DNA of 17,841 nucleotides from an uncultured Lachnospiraceae bacterium (lineage in GTDB: Bacteria > Bacillota > Clostridia > Lachnospirales > Lachnospiraceae): positions 1-17,841 of the forward strand of contig CALWEE010000011.1 in NCBI GenBank assembly GCA_944376975.1, in the 5' to 3' direction. How positions within the stretch are numbered: position 1 is the stretch's first letter; the number at the start of each line of letters is the position of its first letter. This document shows, piece after piece, positions 1-6,834 of the stretch. The notes beneath the pieces were generated by a model. That model saw only the letters and a program-made list of their open reading frames with translations, did no database searches and was not told the DNA's origin. A program made the position numbers and the translations under genes.

Positions 1-111
1 CTTTGCCTGGCTGCTGATCGCCTGAGCCACTTTTACATACGTATTCCTGTAAAACAGGACCGACAGTACGAGCAGTACCGCCAAAACACCTGTAACCGCC
101 AGCTTCTTCAT
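1..111 (-). CDS. N-terminus of an unidentified membrane-anchored or secreted protein (partial)
   Basis: This is the first 37 codons of a gene whose 3' part lies outside the window. The N-terminus is MKKLAVTGVL followed by a hydrophobic run to about residue 20, then YRNTYVKVAQAIS. That is a positively charged start and one hydrophobic segment, as in an uncleaved signal anchor or a signal peptide. No lipobox cysteine is visible. The start ATG at 109-111 is preceded by a modest purine-rich site (AAAGTGGGA). The gene lies 30 bases downstream of the small charged ORF at 142-321 on the same strand, so the two are probably cotranscribed. Too little is visible to assign a family. Confidence 0.6.
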   Translation of the reverse strand, partial: MKKLAVTGVLAVLLVLSVLFYRNTYVKVAQAISSQAK

Positions 112-141
112 ATATTTCCCACTTTACCGGATATTGCTATA

Positions 142-321
142 CTATATGCCCGGACGCCGCGCTTCATGCTTTTTCCCGTCTTCTTCACCGGACGCGCCGT
201 CGTCTTGGTCAGCCTTTGGAGCTTTTCCAAATTTTTTCTCCAGCAGCTCTCTTTTTCTCCTTTCATAAGACTTGGATAACTTAAATTCTTTCTTTTCGAG
301 ATTTTTTTCATCATTCTGCAC
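142..321 (-). CDS. Small charged protein of unknown function, GTG start
   Basis: This is a 59-residue ORF starting with GTG at 319-321. A GGAGG ribosome site lies 10 bases upstream of the start. The product begins MQNDEKNLEKKEFKL, contains a basic helix-like stretch (SYERRKRELLEKKFGKAPK), and ends in an acidic then basic tail (DDGASGEEDGKKHEARRPGI). The overlapping longest ATG ORF (108-314) is in a different frame. Its ATG sits 17 bases from GGAGG, and its product is strongly basic with no balanced composition, so I take it to be a shadow. The real frame has well-mixed Glu/Lys composition typical of a small soluble helical protein. No family is recognised. It is followed by the membrane-anchored gene at 1-111. 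Confidence 0.6.
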   Translation of the reverse strand: MQNDEKNLEKKEFKLSKSYERRKRELLEKKFGKAPKADQDDGASGEEDGKKHEARRPGI

Positions 322-355
322 TGTTTTTTCGCCTCCGTTTCTGTATACCTTTTCT

Positions 356-385
356 ATTTTACACTATCTGTATATGATTTTTCCA
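356..385 (-). promoter_or_regulatory. Possible promoter for the 142-321 / 1-111 unit
   Basis: On the minus strand, TGGAAA (380-385), an 18-base spacer and TAAAAT (356-361) lie about 35 bases upstream of the GTG start at 321. The -10 sits in the 12-mer ATAGTGTAAAAT. The same 12-mer covers the -10 of the stronger promoter at 8932-8960. The -35 is a poor match, so confidence is low. Confidence 0.35.
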
Positions 386-395
386 CCTATAGTAC

Positions 396-412
396 GTGTA
401 TTTTGGGTACAC
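396..412. promoter_or_regulatory. Inverted repeat GTGTA-N7-TACAC between divergent genes
   Basis: A 5-bp-arm inverted repeat lies in the 115-bp space between the minus-strand small ORF and the plus-strand XRE regulator, 24 bases before the latter's start. TACAC/GTGTA arms recur downstream of the regulator at 796-810. It may be an autoregulatory operator, but arms this short can arise by chance. Confidence 0.3.
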
Positions 413-436
413 TGTTAGTGGAAAGCGAGGGATATG

Positions 437-748
437 ATGGATAATTTCAGCACACGTCTTAAAAATCTGCGGCTTAAATATTACTGGAATCAGACGCAGC
501 TCGCCCGGCGGGCCGGCGTATCCACAAGCCTGATCTGTTCCTATGAAAAGGCTGAACGTTATCCGTCCCTGGATGTACTGATCAAACTTTCCGACATATT
601 CTGCTGCTCCACGGATTATCTCCTGGGACTCGACAACAAGCGGACTTTTGAAGTGAACGGGCTGACCGATTCCCAGATCCGGGCATTGTCGGGCATCGTG
701 GAGGAGTTCCGGAAACTTCCAAAAGAGGACGGGCGGCTCCACCGATGA
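437..748 (+). CDS. XRE (Cro/C1-type) family transcriptional regulator
   Basis: This is a 103-residue DNA-binding protein. Residues about 5-65 form one Cro/C1 helix-turn-helix domain. The motif WNQTQLARRAGVSTSLICSYE (without its first W) covers the HTH, with the recognition helix near residues 29-39, and the segment PSLDVLIKLSDIFCCSTDYLLGL closes the fold, as in many Firmicute XRE proteins. The last 38 residues (LTDSQIRALSGIVEEFRKL) look like a short helical dimerisation tail. There are two tandem ATGs. The second, at 437, sits 6 bases from GAGG, while the first (434) is only 3 bases away, so 437 is preferred. It precedes the Nudix-like gene by 105 bases with no terminator between them. Inverted repeats flank it on both sides (396-412, 796-810). 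The regulated genes are unknown. Confidence 0.88.
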   Translation: MDNFSTRLKNLRLKYYWNQTQLARRAGVSTSLICSYEKAERYPSLDVLIKLSDIFCCSTDYLLGLDNKRTFEVNGLTDSQIRALSGIVEEFRKLPKEDGRLHR

Positions 749-783
749 ACTTTCATTATTATGTTCAATTTTTCAGCGATAAA

Positions 784-814
784 TGTAGAATTTTTTACAC
801 TAAAGGTGTAGAAT
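784..814. promoter_or_regulatory. Repeat-rich control region between the XRE gene and the Nudix-like gene
   Basis: The octamer TGTAGAAT occurs twice in direct orientation (784-791 and 807-814), 23 bases apart, or roughly two helical turns. Between and overlapping them is a perfect inverted repeat TACAC-taaag-GTGTA (796-810). Either TAGAAT could serve as a -10, but no good -35 is visible. The pattern suggests an operator or promoter for the downstream gene, possibly bound by the adjacent XRE protein. Confidence 0.35.
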
Positions 815-853
815 GAGCGTAAGCAGAATATTATATTCAGAGGGGAATCATTT

Positions 854-1450
854 ATGCAGGAAAATGAACTGATCAAAGTTTATGATGAGATGTTTAATCT
901 GATCAGCACGGAACGACGGTCCGTCGTGCATCAGAATGGTCTGCTGCACCAGGTCGTTCACTTGTGGATCTACGAAACGATCGACGGGGAAAGATGGCTC
1001 TATTTTATCAAGAGGGCGCTTGATCTTCCCGAATTTCCAGGTCTTTACGACCTGCCGGCCAGCGGGCACATCGATCCGGAGGGCACCTTCTCACAGGCTG
1101 TCGTCGCTGCCGGAGCAAGCCAGCTCGGTCTGGAACTGGTGCCGGAGAACTTAAACCATATCGGCAATGTCCGCCAGATTATGGACAAGGGCGATTATCA
1201 CGACAACGCCTTTTGCCAGGTTTACATCAAGAAAGTCCATCATCCGGAATTCATGCCCCGCCATGTGGCCGACGTGGTCCGGGTCAAATACGCCGATTAC
1301 GCCCAGTGGGTCAAAGATCCCGAGCAGCCGCTCACCGTGTACTCCATGGACGGAAAAGAATTGGAAAAGACGACCGCCAAAGACTGGTGGTGGCCGAGAC
1401 AGAAAGAATTTGAAAGCGTTATCGAGCCGTACTTCGCGGGCAAACGCTAA
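854..1450 (+). CDS. Nudix-fold protein with a degenerate catalytic box
   Basis: This is a 198-residue protein resembling the isopentenyl-diphosphate-isomerase-like Nudix family. It has an N-terminal HQVVHLWIY strand, then LYFIKRALDLPEFPGLYDLPASGHI, then the box region 71-93, and a C-terminal segment rich in Trp and charge (DWWWPRQKEFESVIEPY). The canonical box is Gx5Ex7REUxEExGU. Here G71, G92 and L93 are kept, but E is replaced by G77, RE by A85-A86 and EE by S89-Q90. All metal-binding glutamates are therefore absent and hydrolase activity is doubtful. Binding or regulatory use of the fold is possible. The ATG at 854 has AGAGGGGAA about 8 bases upstream. It follows the XRE regulator and ends at a terminator shared with clpB. 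Confidence 0.8.
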   Translation: MQENELIKVYDEMFNLISTERRSVVHQNGLLHQVVHLWIYETIDGERWLYFIKRALDLPEFPGLYDLPASGHIDPEGTFSQAVVAAGASQLGLELVPENLNHIGNVRQIMDKGDYHDNAFCQVYIKKVHHPEFMPRHVADVVRVKYADYAQWVKDPEQPLTVYSMDGKELEKTTAKDWWWPRQKEFESVIEPYFAGKR

Positions 1451-1486
1451 ATATCCGGCGGCCGCGAAACGCGGCGCCCATAAAAC

Positions 1487-1527
1487 AAGCTCTGGAAGCA
1501 TCTTTTACGATGTCTCCAGAGCTTTTT
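1487..1527. terminator. Bidirectional terminator between the Nudix-like gene and clpB
   Basis: The 10-bp stem AAGCTCTGGA (1487-1496) / TCCAGAGCTT (1515-1524) has a further inner pairing GCATC/GATGT. It is followed by T5 on the plus strand and by T4 (AAAA at 1482-1485) on the minus strand. The two genes converge here, so it serves both. Confidence 0.85.
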
Positions 1528-1534
1528 ATATGCC

Positions 1535-4120
1535 TTACCGTTCCGTCCGGCCCACCAACTTGCCGTCTTCCACATCCACGCGGATCGTATCGCCCGGAAG
1601 GACCTGATCGCCGAGGATCATCCGCCCGGCCAGAGTTTCCACATGTTTTTGCAGATAACGTTTCAGCGGACGGGCGCCGTATACCGGGTCGTAACCCTGG
1701 TCCGCGATATAGTTTTTCGCTTCATCGGTGAGTGCGATCCGGATCTCCCGGTCCGCGACACGGCGGTTCAGCTCATCCAGCAGAAGGTCTATGATATGAC
1801 CGATGTTCTCTTTTGTCAGCGGCTTAAAGAGGATGATCTCATCCAGCCGGTTCAGGAACTCCGGACGGAAATGAGCTTTCAGGTCGGCCATGACCATGTT
1901 CCGCGCGTCCTCTGTGATCTCCCCTTCCGGCGTAATGCCGTTGAGCAGATATTCGGACCCGATGTTGGAAGTCATGATCAGGATCGTATTCTTAAAGTCC
2001 ACCGTCCTTCCCTGGGAATCGGTTATGCGGCCGTCGTCCAGCACCTGGAGCAGGACGTTGAACACATCCGGATGCGCCTTCTCGATCTCATCGAAAAGGA
2101 CGACCGAATAGGGCTTTCTCCGGACGGCTTCCGTCAGCTGGCCGCCTTCCTCATAACCCACATATCCCGGAGGCGCTCCGATCAGCCGGGATACGGAGAA
2201 CTTCTCCATATACTCGCTCATATCGATACGCACCATGTTGGACTCATCGTCAAACAGCTGCTCGGCCAGCGCCTTGGCAAGCTCGGTCTTGCCCACGCCG
2301 GTGGGTCCGAGGAACATGAACGACCCGATGGGTTTGGTCTCGTCTTTGATGCCGGCCCTGGACCGGATGATGGCTTCCGTCACTTTCTCCACGCCTTCAT
2401 CCTGCCCGATGACCCGTTTATGCAGTTCTTTATCCAGGTTAAGGGTCTTCTGACGTTCGCTTTCATTCAGTTTGGAAACAGGGATGCCGGTCCACCGGGA
2501 TACGATGCGGCTGATCTCGTCTTCCGTAACCTGTTCCCGCACAAGGGAGTCTTCCCGGCCATGGATGCGCTGTTCCTGTTCCTCCAGCCGTTTCTTCAGT
2601 TCCGGGAGCTTCCCGTACTGAAGTTCCGCCGCTTTGTTCAGGTTGTATTCTCTCTGGGCCTTCTCGATGTCTTTATTGACCGCTTCGATCTGTTCCCGCA
2701 GTTCCCGCACATCGTCGACCGCCTTCTTGTCTTCCTGCCATTTGGCTTTCTGGATCTGGAAATCTTCCCGGAGCTGGCCGATCTCTTTCTGGATGGCGTC
2801 CAGCCGTTCCCGGCTCAGATGATCGTCTTCTTTTTTCAGGGCGGCTTCCTCGATCTCTAACTGCATGATCTTCCGGGATACTTCATCCAGCTCCGCCGGC
2901 ATGGAATCCAGTTCCGTCTTTATGGAAGCGCAGGCTTCGTCCACCAGGTCGATGGCTTTGTCCGGAAGGAACCGGTCGCTGATATAACGGTTGGACAAAA
3001 CCGCCGCTGCCACCAGCGCGCCGTCGGTGATCTTGACGCCGTGGAACACTTCATACCGTTCCTTGATGCCCCGGAGTATGGAAATGGTGTCTTCCACCGT
3101 CGGCTCATCCACCATGACCGGCTGGAAACGCCGTTCCAGCGCCTTGTCTTTCTCGATGTACTGACGGTATTCGTCAAGGGTCGTGGCGCCGATGCAGTGG
3201 AGCTCGCCCCGGGCCAGCATAGGCTTGAGCATGTTGCCGGCGTCCATGGCGCCGTCGGTCTTGCCCGCGCCGACGATCAGATGCAGCTCATCCACGAAAA
3301 GGATGATATTCCCTTCACTCTTTTTCACTTCTTCCAGAACGGCTTTCAACCGTTCCTCAAACTCGCCCCGGTACTTGGCTCCGGCCACCAGCGCGCCCAT
3401 GTCCAATGAAAAGATCTGCTTGTCTTTCAATGTCTCCGGCACATCGCCCCGGACGATACGCTGGGCCAGCCCCTCGATGACCGCCGTTTTGCCCACGCCG
3501 GGTTCACCGATCAGGCAGGGATTGTTCTTTGTCTTTCTGGAAAGGATACGGATAATGTTCCGTATCTCCGGATCGCGGCCGATGACCGGATCCAGTTTCT
3601 GGTTCTTCGCTTTCTCCACCAGGTTTTCGCCATATTTGCTCAGGCTGTCATAGGTGGCTTCCGGGTTGTCCGTCGTCACTCTCTGGTTGCCCCGGACTTC
3701 CTGGAGCGCCTTCAAAAACCCGTCCCGGGTGATCTGGAAATTTTTAAACAAGGTCTTTACTTCCTTGTTGGCCGTACCGATCAGGGCAAGGAACAGATGC
3801 TCCACCGATACATATTCATCGCCCATCTGGGAAGCTTCTTTCTCCGCCTGGGCAAAAGTCTGGTTCAGCGCGCGGCTCATATACAGCTGGCCGCCCTGGA
3901 CCTTCGGCCGGGCGCTCAAAAGTTTTTCCGTCTGGTAGATCACGCCTGAAGTATTTATATCCATCTTATCCAGAAGCTTTGCGGCCAGGCTGTCGTCCAT
4001 GGTCAGCAGGGCGTACAGCAGATGCTCCTGATCCAGCTCCTGATTTCCGTATTCACCGGCCAGGGACTGGCACTTCTGCACAGCTTCCAGTGATTTCTGC
4101 GTATATTTATTGATATCCAT
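1535..4120 (-). CDS. clpB: ATP-dependent disaggregase chaperone ClpB
   Basis: This is an 861-residue Hsp100 ATPase that, with DnaK, pulls polypeptides out of aggregates through its hexameric pore. Domains in order are: Clp N-domain (about 1-145); AAA1 with Walker A GEPGVGKT at 205-212, Walker B ILFVDE near 273-278 and pore motif KYRG at 249-252; the long coiled-coil middle domain (about 405-530) that separates ClpB from ClpA/ClpC; and AAA2 with Walker A GPTGVGKT at 605-612, Walker B VVLFDE at 673-678 and pore motif GYVG. The length matches the family (E. coli 857). An upstream in-frame ATG would add 38 residues but runs through the promoter. The chosen ATG has GGAGGG 6 bases upstream. Neither CIRCE nor CtsR boxes are visible; instead a palindrome covers the -10. 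Confidence 0.97.
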   Translation of the reverse strand: MDINKYTQKSLEAVQKCQSLAGEYGNQELDQEHLLYALLTMDDSLAAKLLDKMDINTSGVIYQTEKLLSARPKVQGGQLYMSRALNQTFAQAEKEASQMGDEYVSVEHLFLALIGTANKEVKTLFKNFQITRDGFLKALQEVRGNQRVTTDNPEATYDSLSKYGENLVEKAKNQKLDPVIGRDPEIRNIIRILSRKTKNNPCLIGEPGVGKTAVIEGLAQRIVRGDVPETLKDKQIFSLDMGALVAGAKYRGEFEERLKAVLEEVKKSEGNIILFVDELHLIVGAGKTDGAMDAGNMLKPMLARGELHCIGATTLDEYRQYIEKDKALERRFQPVMVDEPTVEDTISILRGIKERYEVFHGVKITDGALVAAAVLSNRYISDRFLPDKAIDLVDEACASIKTELDSMPAELDEVSRKIMQLEIEEAALKKEDDHLSRERLDAIQKEIGQLREDFQIQKAKWQEDKKAVDDVRELREQIEAVNKDIEKAQREYNLNKAAELQYGKLPELKKRLEEQEQRIHGREDSLVREQVTEDEISRIVSRWTGIPVSKLNESERQKTLNLDKELHKRVIGQDEGVEKVTEAIIRSRAGIKDETKPIGSFMFLGPTGVGKTELAKALAEQLFDDESNMVRIDMSEYMEKFSVSRLIGAPPGYVGYEEGGQLTEAVRRKPYSVVLFDEIEKAHPDVFNVLLQVLDDGRITDSQGRTVDFKNTILIMTSNIGSEYLLNGITPEGEITEDARNMVMADLKAHFRPEFLNRLDEIILFKPLTKENIGHIIDLLLDELNRRVADREIRIALTDEAKNYIADQGYDPVYGARPLKRYLQKHVETLAGRMILGDQVLPGDTIRVDVEDGKLVGRTER

Positions 4121-4140
4121 GACTTTCCCTCCTTCGTCAT

Positions 4141-4163
4141 CTGTTATACTTGTAATATAACAG
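4141..4163. promoter_or_regulatory. Palindromic operator candidate over the clpB -10
   Basis: This is a perfect inverted repeat CTGTTATA-N7-TATAACAG, 23 bp in all. It spans roughly -18 to +7 of the predicted clpB start site and contains the -10 hexamer. The position suits a repressor that blocks RNA polymerase. It does not match CIRCE (TTAGCACTC-N9-GAGTGCTAA) or the CtsR heptad repeat. Confidence 0.5.
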
Positions 4164-4182
4164 TCGTTTTCTTCCATGTCAA
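4154..4182 (-). promoter_or_regulatory. clpB promoter
   Basis: On the minus strand there is a perfect -35 TTGACA (4177-4182), a 17-base spacer and TATATT (4154-4159). The 5' leader would be about 27 bases to the ATG at 4120, with GGAGGG inside it. It is divergent from the pncB promoter. Confidence 0.85.
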
Positions 4183-4197
4183 TAGTTTTTTTATGAA

Positions 4198-4226
4198 TTG
4201 CTTTTTTTATCGGTCCGGAGTATAAT
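4198..4226 (+). promoter_or_regulatory. Promoter of the nicotinate phosphoribosyltransferase gene
   Basis: TTGCTT (4198-4203), a 17-base spacer and a perfect TATAAT (4221-4226) give a start near 4233 and a leader of about 94 bases. It lies back to back with the clpB promoter. Confidence 0.75.
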
Positions 4227-4232
4227 AAGGCC

Positions 4233-4326
4233 ATGTGACTGGACAGCAGTCAAGACACTGCCGGTATGGGATATCATCCGCCGGGGCTGTGAATAACCTT
4301 AAAAGAGAGAAGGGGCACAACATACC
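4233..4326 (+). other. Structured 5' leader of pncB
   Basis: Two simple hairpins can be drawn. The first is TGACTG-gacag-CAGTCA (4236-4252). The second pairs CCGG (4261-4264) with CCGG (4281-4284), encloses GGAT/ATCC, and may be extended by CAC/GTG. They are followed by the ribosome site GAGAAGGGGC. No U-run terminator is seen, and I do not recognise a named riboswitch. Whether this leader regulates in response to NAD metabolites is speculation. Confidence 0.35.
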
Positions 4327-5781
4327 ATGAACGCTTCGCATTTAACACTATTGACCGACCTGTATGAACTGACCATGATGCAGGGCTATTTCAAAAATCA
4401 AAATCGTGAACGTGTGATCTTTGACGTTTTTTTCCGCACCAATCCGGACGGCGCCGCGTTTTCCGTGACAGCCGGCCTGGAACAGGTCATTGAATATGTA
4501 AAAGATCTTCATTTTTCTTCCGAAGACATCGACTATCTGCGGTCCACCGGGTTTTTCCACGAAGATTTCCTGGATTACCTGAAGGATTTCCATTTTACAG
4601 GCGATATATACGCGATCCCGGAAGGCACCGTCGTCTTCCCCCAGGAACCTTTGCTGAAGGTGGTAGCTCCGATCATTGAAGCCCAACTGGTCGAGACGGC
4701 TATCCTCAATATCATCAATCACCAGAGCCTGATCTGCACAAAGGCGGCCCGCGTCGTCTACGCGGCGGGGGGCGGCGTCATGGAATTCGGCCTTCGCCGG
4801 GCCCAGGGTCCGGATGCCGGCACCTACGGCGCCAGGGCGGCTGTCATCGGCGGCTGCGTAGGCACATCCAACGTGCTGGCCGGCCAGCTTTTTGATATCC
4901 CGGTAAAAGGCACCCATGCCCACAGCTGGATCATGAGCTTCCACAACGAGATCGACGCTTTCCGCAATTACGCCGAACTGTATCCGGACGCCTGCCTTCT
5001 CCTTGTCGATACGTACGACACGTTGAAATCGGGTATCCCCCACGCCATCCAGGTCTTTGACGAACTGAAAGCCAAGGGGATCCATCCGAAGATGTACGGC
5101 ATCCGCCTTGACAGCGGCGACCTGGCTTACCTGTCCAAAAAGGCCCGCAAGATGCTGGATGACGCCGGTTATACCGACGCCGTCATATCGGCTTCCAGCG
5201 ATCTGGACGAGTATCTGATTGAAAGTCTCCGAAGCCAGGGCGCCCAGATCACGTCCTGGGGCGTGGGCACCAACCTGATCACGTCCAAAAACTGTCCGGC
5301 TTTCGGCGGCGTCTACAAACTGGCCGCGGTCGAAAAGAGCGACGGCACGTTCGAGCCCAAGATCAAGGTGTCCGAAAACATCGGGAAGGTGACGAACCCG
5401 GGAGACAAGACGGTCTTCCGTCTCTATGACAAAACGACCGGCAAGATCCGGGCCGACCTGATCGCCCTGGCCGACGAAACCTACGATCCGTCCAAGCCGC
5501 TGATGATCTTCGATCCCATATCCACATGGAAGAAGACCTTCCTGAAACCGGATACGTATACCGTTCGGGAACTCCTCGTACCGGTATTCAAAAACGGCGA
5601 ATGTGTCTACACTTCGCCGGCTGTCATGGATATCCGCGATTACTGCGCCCGGGAACTGGCCACGTTATGGGACGAGTCCCGCCGTTTTGTCAATCCCCAG
5701 GTCGTATATGTGGATCTTTCCAAACCTTTGTGGGATCTTAAAAACAAACTTCTGGACGCGGTCCACAATCATAAAGACTGA
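4327..5781 (+). CDS. pncB: Nicotinate phosphoribosyltransferase
   Basis: This 484-residue cytosolic enzyme of the NAD salvage (Preiss-Handler) pathway converts nicotinate, PRPP and ATP to nicotinate mononucleotide. The sequence shows the family's N-terminal LLTDLYELTMMQGYF, then EFGLRRAQGPDAG, GTSNVLAG, GTHAHSW (195-201, whose second His, H199, is at the position of the transiently phosphorylated His), LLVDTYDT, GIRLDSGDL (258-266) and WGVGTNLITS. The length is normal for the long clostridial form. The ATG at 4327 has GAGAAGGGGC about 10 bases upstream. It has its own promoter divergent from clpB and a strong terminator, so it is probably monocistronic. Confidence 0.96.
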   Translation: MNASHLTLLTDLYELTMMQGYFKNQNRERVIFDVFFRTNPDGAAFSVTAGLEQVIEYVKDLHFSSEDIDYLRSTGFFHEDFLDYLKDFHFTGDIYAIPEGTVVFPQEPLLKVVAPIIEAQLVETAILNIINHQSLICTKAARVVYAAGGGVMEFGLRRAQGPDAGTYGARAAVIGGCVGTSNVLAGQLFDIPVKGTHAHSWIMSFHNEIDAFRNYAELYPDACLLLVDTYDTLKSGIPHAIQVFDELKAKGIHPKMYGIRLDSGDLAYLSKKARKMLDDAGYTDAVISASSDLDEYLIESLRSQGAQITSWGVGTNLITSKNCPAFGGVYKLAAVEKSDGTFEPKIKVSENIGKVTNPGDKTVFRLYDKTTGKIRADLIALADETYDPSKPLMIFDPISTWKKTFLKPDTYTVRELLVPVFKNGECVYTSPAVMDIRDYCARELATLWDESRRFVNPQVVYVDLSKPLWDLKNKLLDAVHNHKD

Positions 5782-5798
5782 CCTTCCAGGCATACGTT

Positions 5799-5834
5799 CG
5801 GCCGAACGCGTTTTCACGCGTCCGGCCGTTTTTT
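5799..5834 (+). terminator. Rho-independent terminator of pncB
   Basis: CGGCCG-aa-CGCG (5799-5810) pairs across a short loop with CGCG-tc-CGGCCG (5817-5828), followed by TTTTTT (5829-5834). The minus strand has no T-run after the stem, so it probably does not end the convergent EamA transcript. Confidence 0.88.
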
Positions 5835-5861
5835 ATCCTGTCCTTTATATTTTCGCCGTTT

Positions 5862-6755
5862 TCACGTTTCCGAACGTTTCAGCCGTTTCGCGAAAAGGCC
5901 GTCCATGCGGGCGATCAGCACCGCGGCGAAGATGACGGCGAACCCGGCCATCATGCGGGGCGTGATCACCTCCCGATAGACGATCACCGAGAAGATGACG
6001 CCGAATACGGCTTCCAGCGACAGCAATATGGCCGCGTGGGTATCGGACGTATATTTCTGCGCCGCGTTCTGGATCAGCAGGGCCGCGAAAGAATTGATCA
6101 CCGCCAGATAAAAGACGCCGGCCACCGCCGCCGGCTGATGGCTGGAGCCGCCGCCCTGGATGAGCGCCGCCAGAATGGCGAGAAAACCGGCGGTAAACAT
6201 CTGGGCAAAGGTCATGGAGAAAACATCGGCCACCTTCTGGGAAAAGATGCCGGTGAGCACGATGACCATGCCGAATATGAAGGCGAACCCTATGGAAAGC
6301 ATATCGCCAAAGCCCAGCGTCAGATCTTCGTTCAGGCTGACGAGGGCGATGCCGACCAACGCCAGGACGCCGGCCACGAAAGCGTTCATGCCGGGCCGTT
6401 TCCGCAGGACGATCCAGGAGATGAACGGCACGAGCACCACGTAAAACATGATGAGGAACGCCTGTTTTCCCGGAGTCGTATAGTTCAGGCCGACCATCTG
6501 CACCGCCTGCCCCGCTATGGCCAGCGCGCCAAGAACGGCCCCGTAAGCAAAATCTTTACGGTATGTCCATCTCCGGATCAGCCGTTTATGGAAAAAGACG
6601 GCTGTCAACGCCGCGGCTCCCAGGAACCGCCAGGCAAGCGCCTCCATAACGGCAAAACTCTCCAACGCCATTTTCCCGGCAATAAAGCCGCCGCCCCATA
6701 TGACGGCGACGAGAAGAAGGGCCAGATCTGCCCGCGCGCTGTTTTTGTCTTTCAT
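5862..6755 (-). CDS. EamA/DMT-superfamily inner-membrane transporter
   Basis: This is a 297-residue polytopic membrane protein made almost entirely of about ten hydrophobic helices arranged as two EamA repeats. The first repeat opens with LLVAVIWGGGFIAGKMAL, the standard DMT signature, and the second has GFAFIFGMVIVLTGIFSQK and AILLSLEAVFGVIFSVIVYREV. The LLSLEAVFGVI-type motif near the C-terminus is typical of metabolite exporters (RhaT/YdcZ-like DMT proteins). The substrate cannot be told from sequence. The ATG has ACGGAGG 6 bases upstream. It lies 79 bases downstream of the kinase-like gene on the same strand, with a terminator between. No strong promoter of its own is seen, so read-through is possible. 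Confidence 0.92.
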   Translation of the reverse strand: MKDKNSARADLALLLVAVIWGGGFIAGKMALESFAVMEALAWRFLGAAALTAVFFHKRLIRRWTYRKDFAYGAVLGALAIAGQAVQMVGLNYTTPGKQAFLIMFYVVLVPFISWIVLRKRPGMNAFVAGVLALVGIALVSLNEDLTLGFGDMLSIGFAFIFGMVIVLTGIFSQKVADVFSMTFAQMFTAGFLAILAALIQGGGSSHQPAAVAGVFYLAVINSFAALLIQNAAQKYTSDTHAAILLSLEAVFGVIFSVIVYREVITPRMMAGFAVIFAAVLIARMDGLFAKRLKRSET

Positions 6756-6797
6756 TTCGTACCTCCGTGTCTGTCGTTATTTTCCGGTCTGTTCCGT

Positions 6798-6826
6798 AAA
6801 AAATGCCGGTCCGGATCGTCGGACCG
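6798..6826 (-). terminator. Terminator after the sensor-kinase-like gene
   Basis: The 7-bp perfect stem CGGTCCG (6807-6813) / CGGACCG (6820-6826) has a 6-base loop. On the minus strand it is followed by GCA and T6 (6798-6803). A T6 on the plus side (6831-6836) makes the element nearly symmetric. Confidence 0.8.
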
Positions 6827-6834
6827 ACACTTTT

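Noticed and set aside
919..934. Palindrome around CGACGGTCCGTCG inside the Nudix-like gene
   Set aside because: It is short, falls within coding sequence and is easily produced by GC-rich Arg/Val codons. It has no second copy near a promoter.
1643..2860. 405-codon plus-strand ORF opposite clpB
   Set aside because: It is antisense to an unmistakable ClpB reading frame, its product has no recognisable fold, and long shadows are expected in GC-rich coding DNA. The same reasoning removes the plus-strand ORFs at 6036-6857, 7603-8658, 9290-9919 and 9987-10658 and the minus-strand one at 4348-5085.
4121..4234. N-terminal extension of ClpB by 38 residues
   Set aside because: The extension would be encoded across the -35, -10 and palindrome, and the extra residues do not resemble a Clp N-domain. 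GGAGGG marks the start at 4120.
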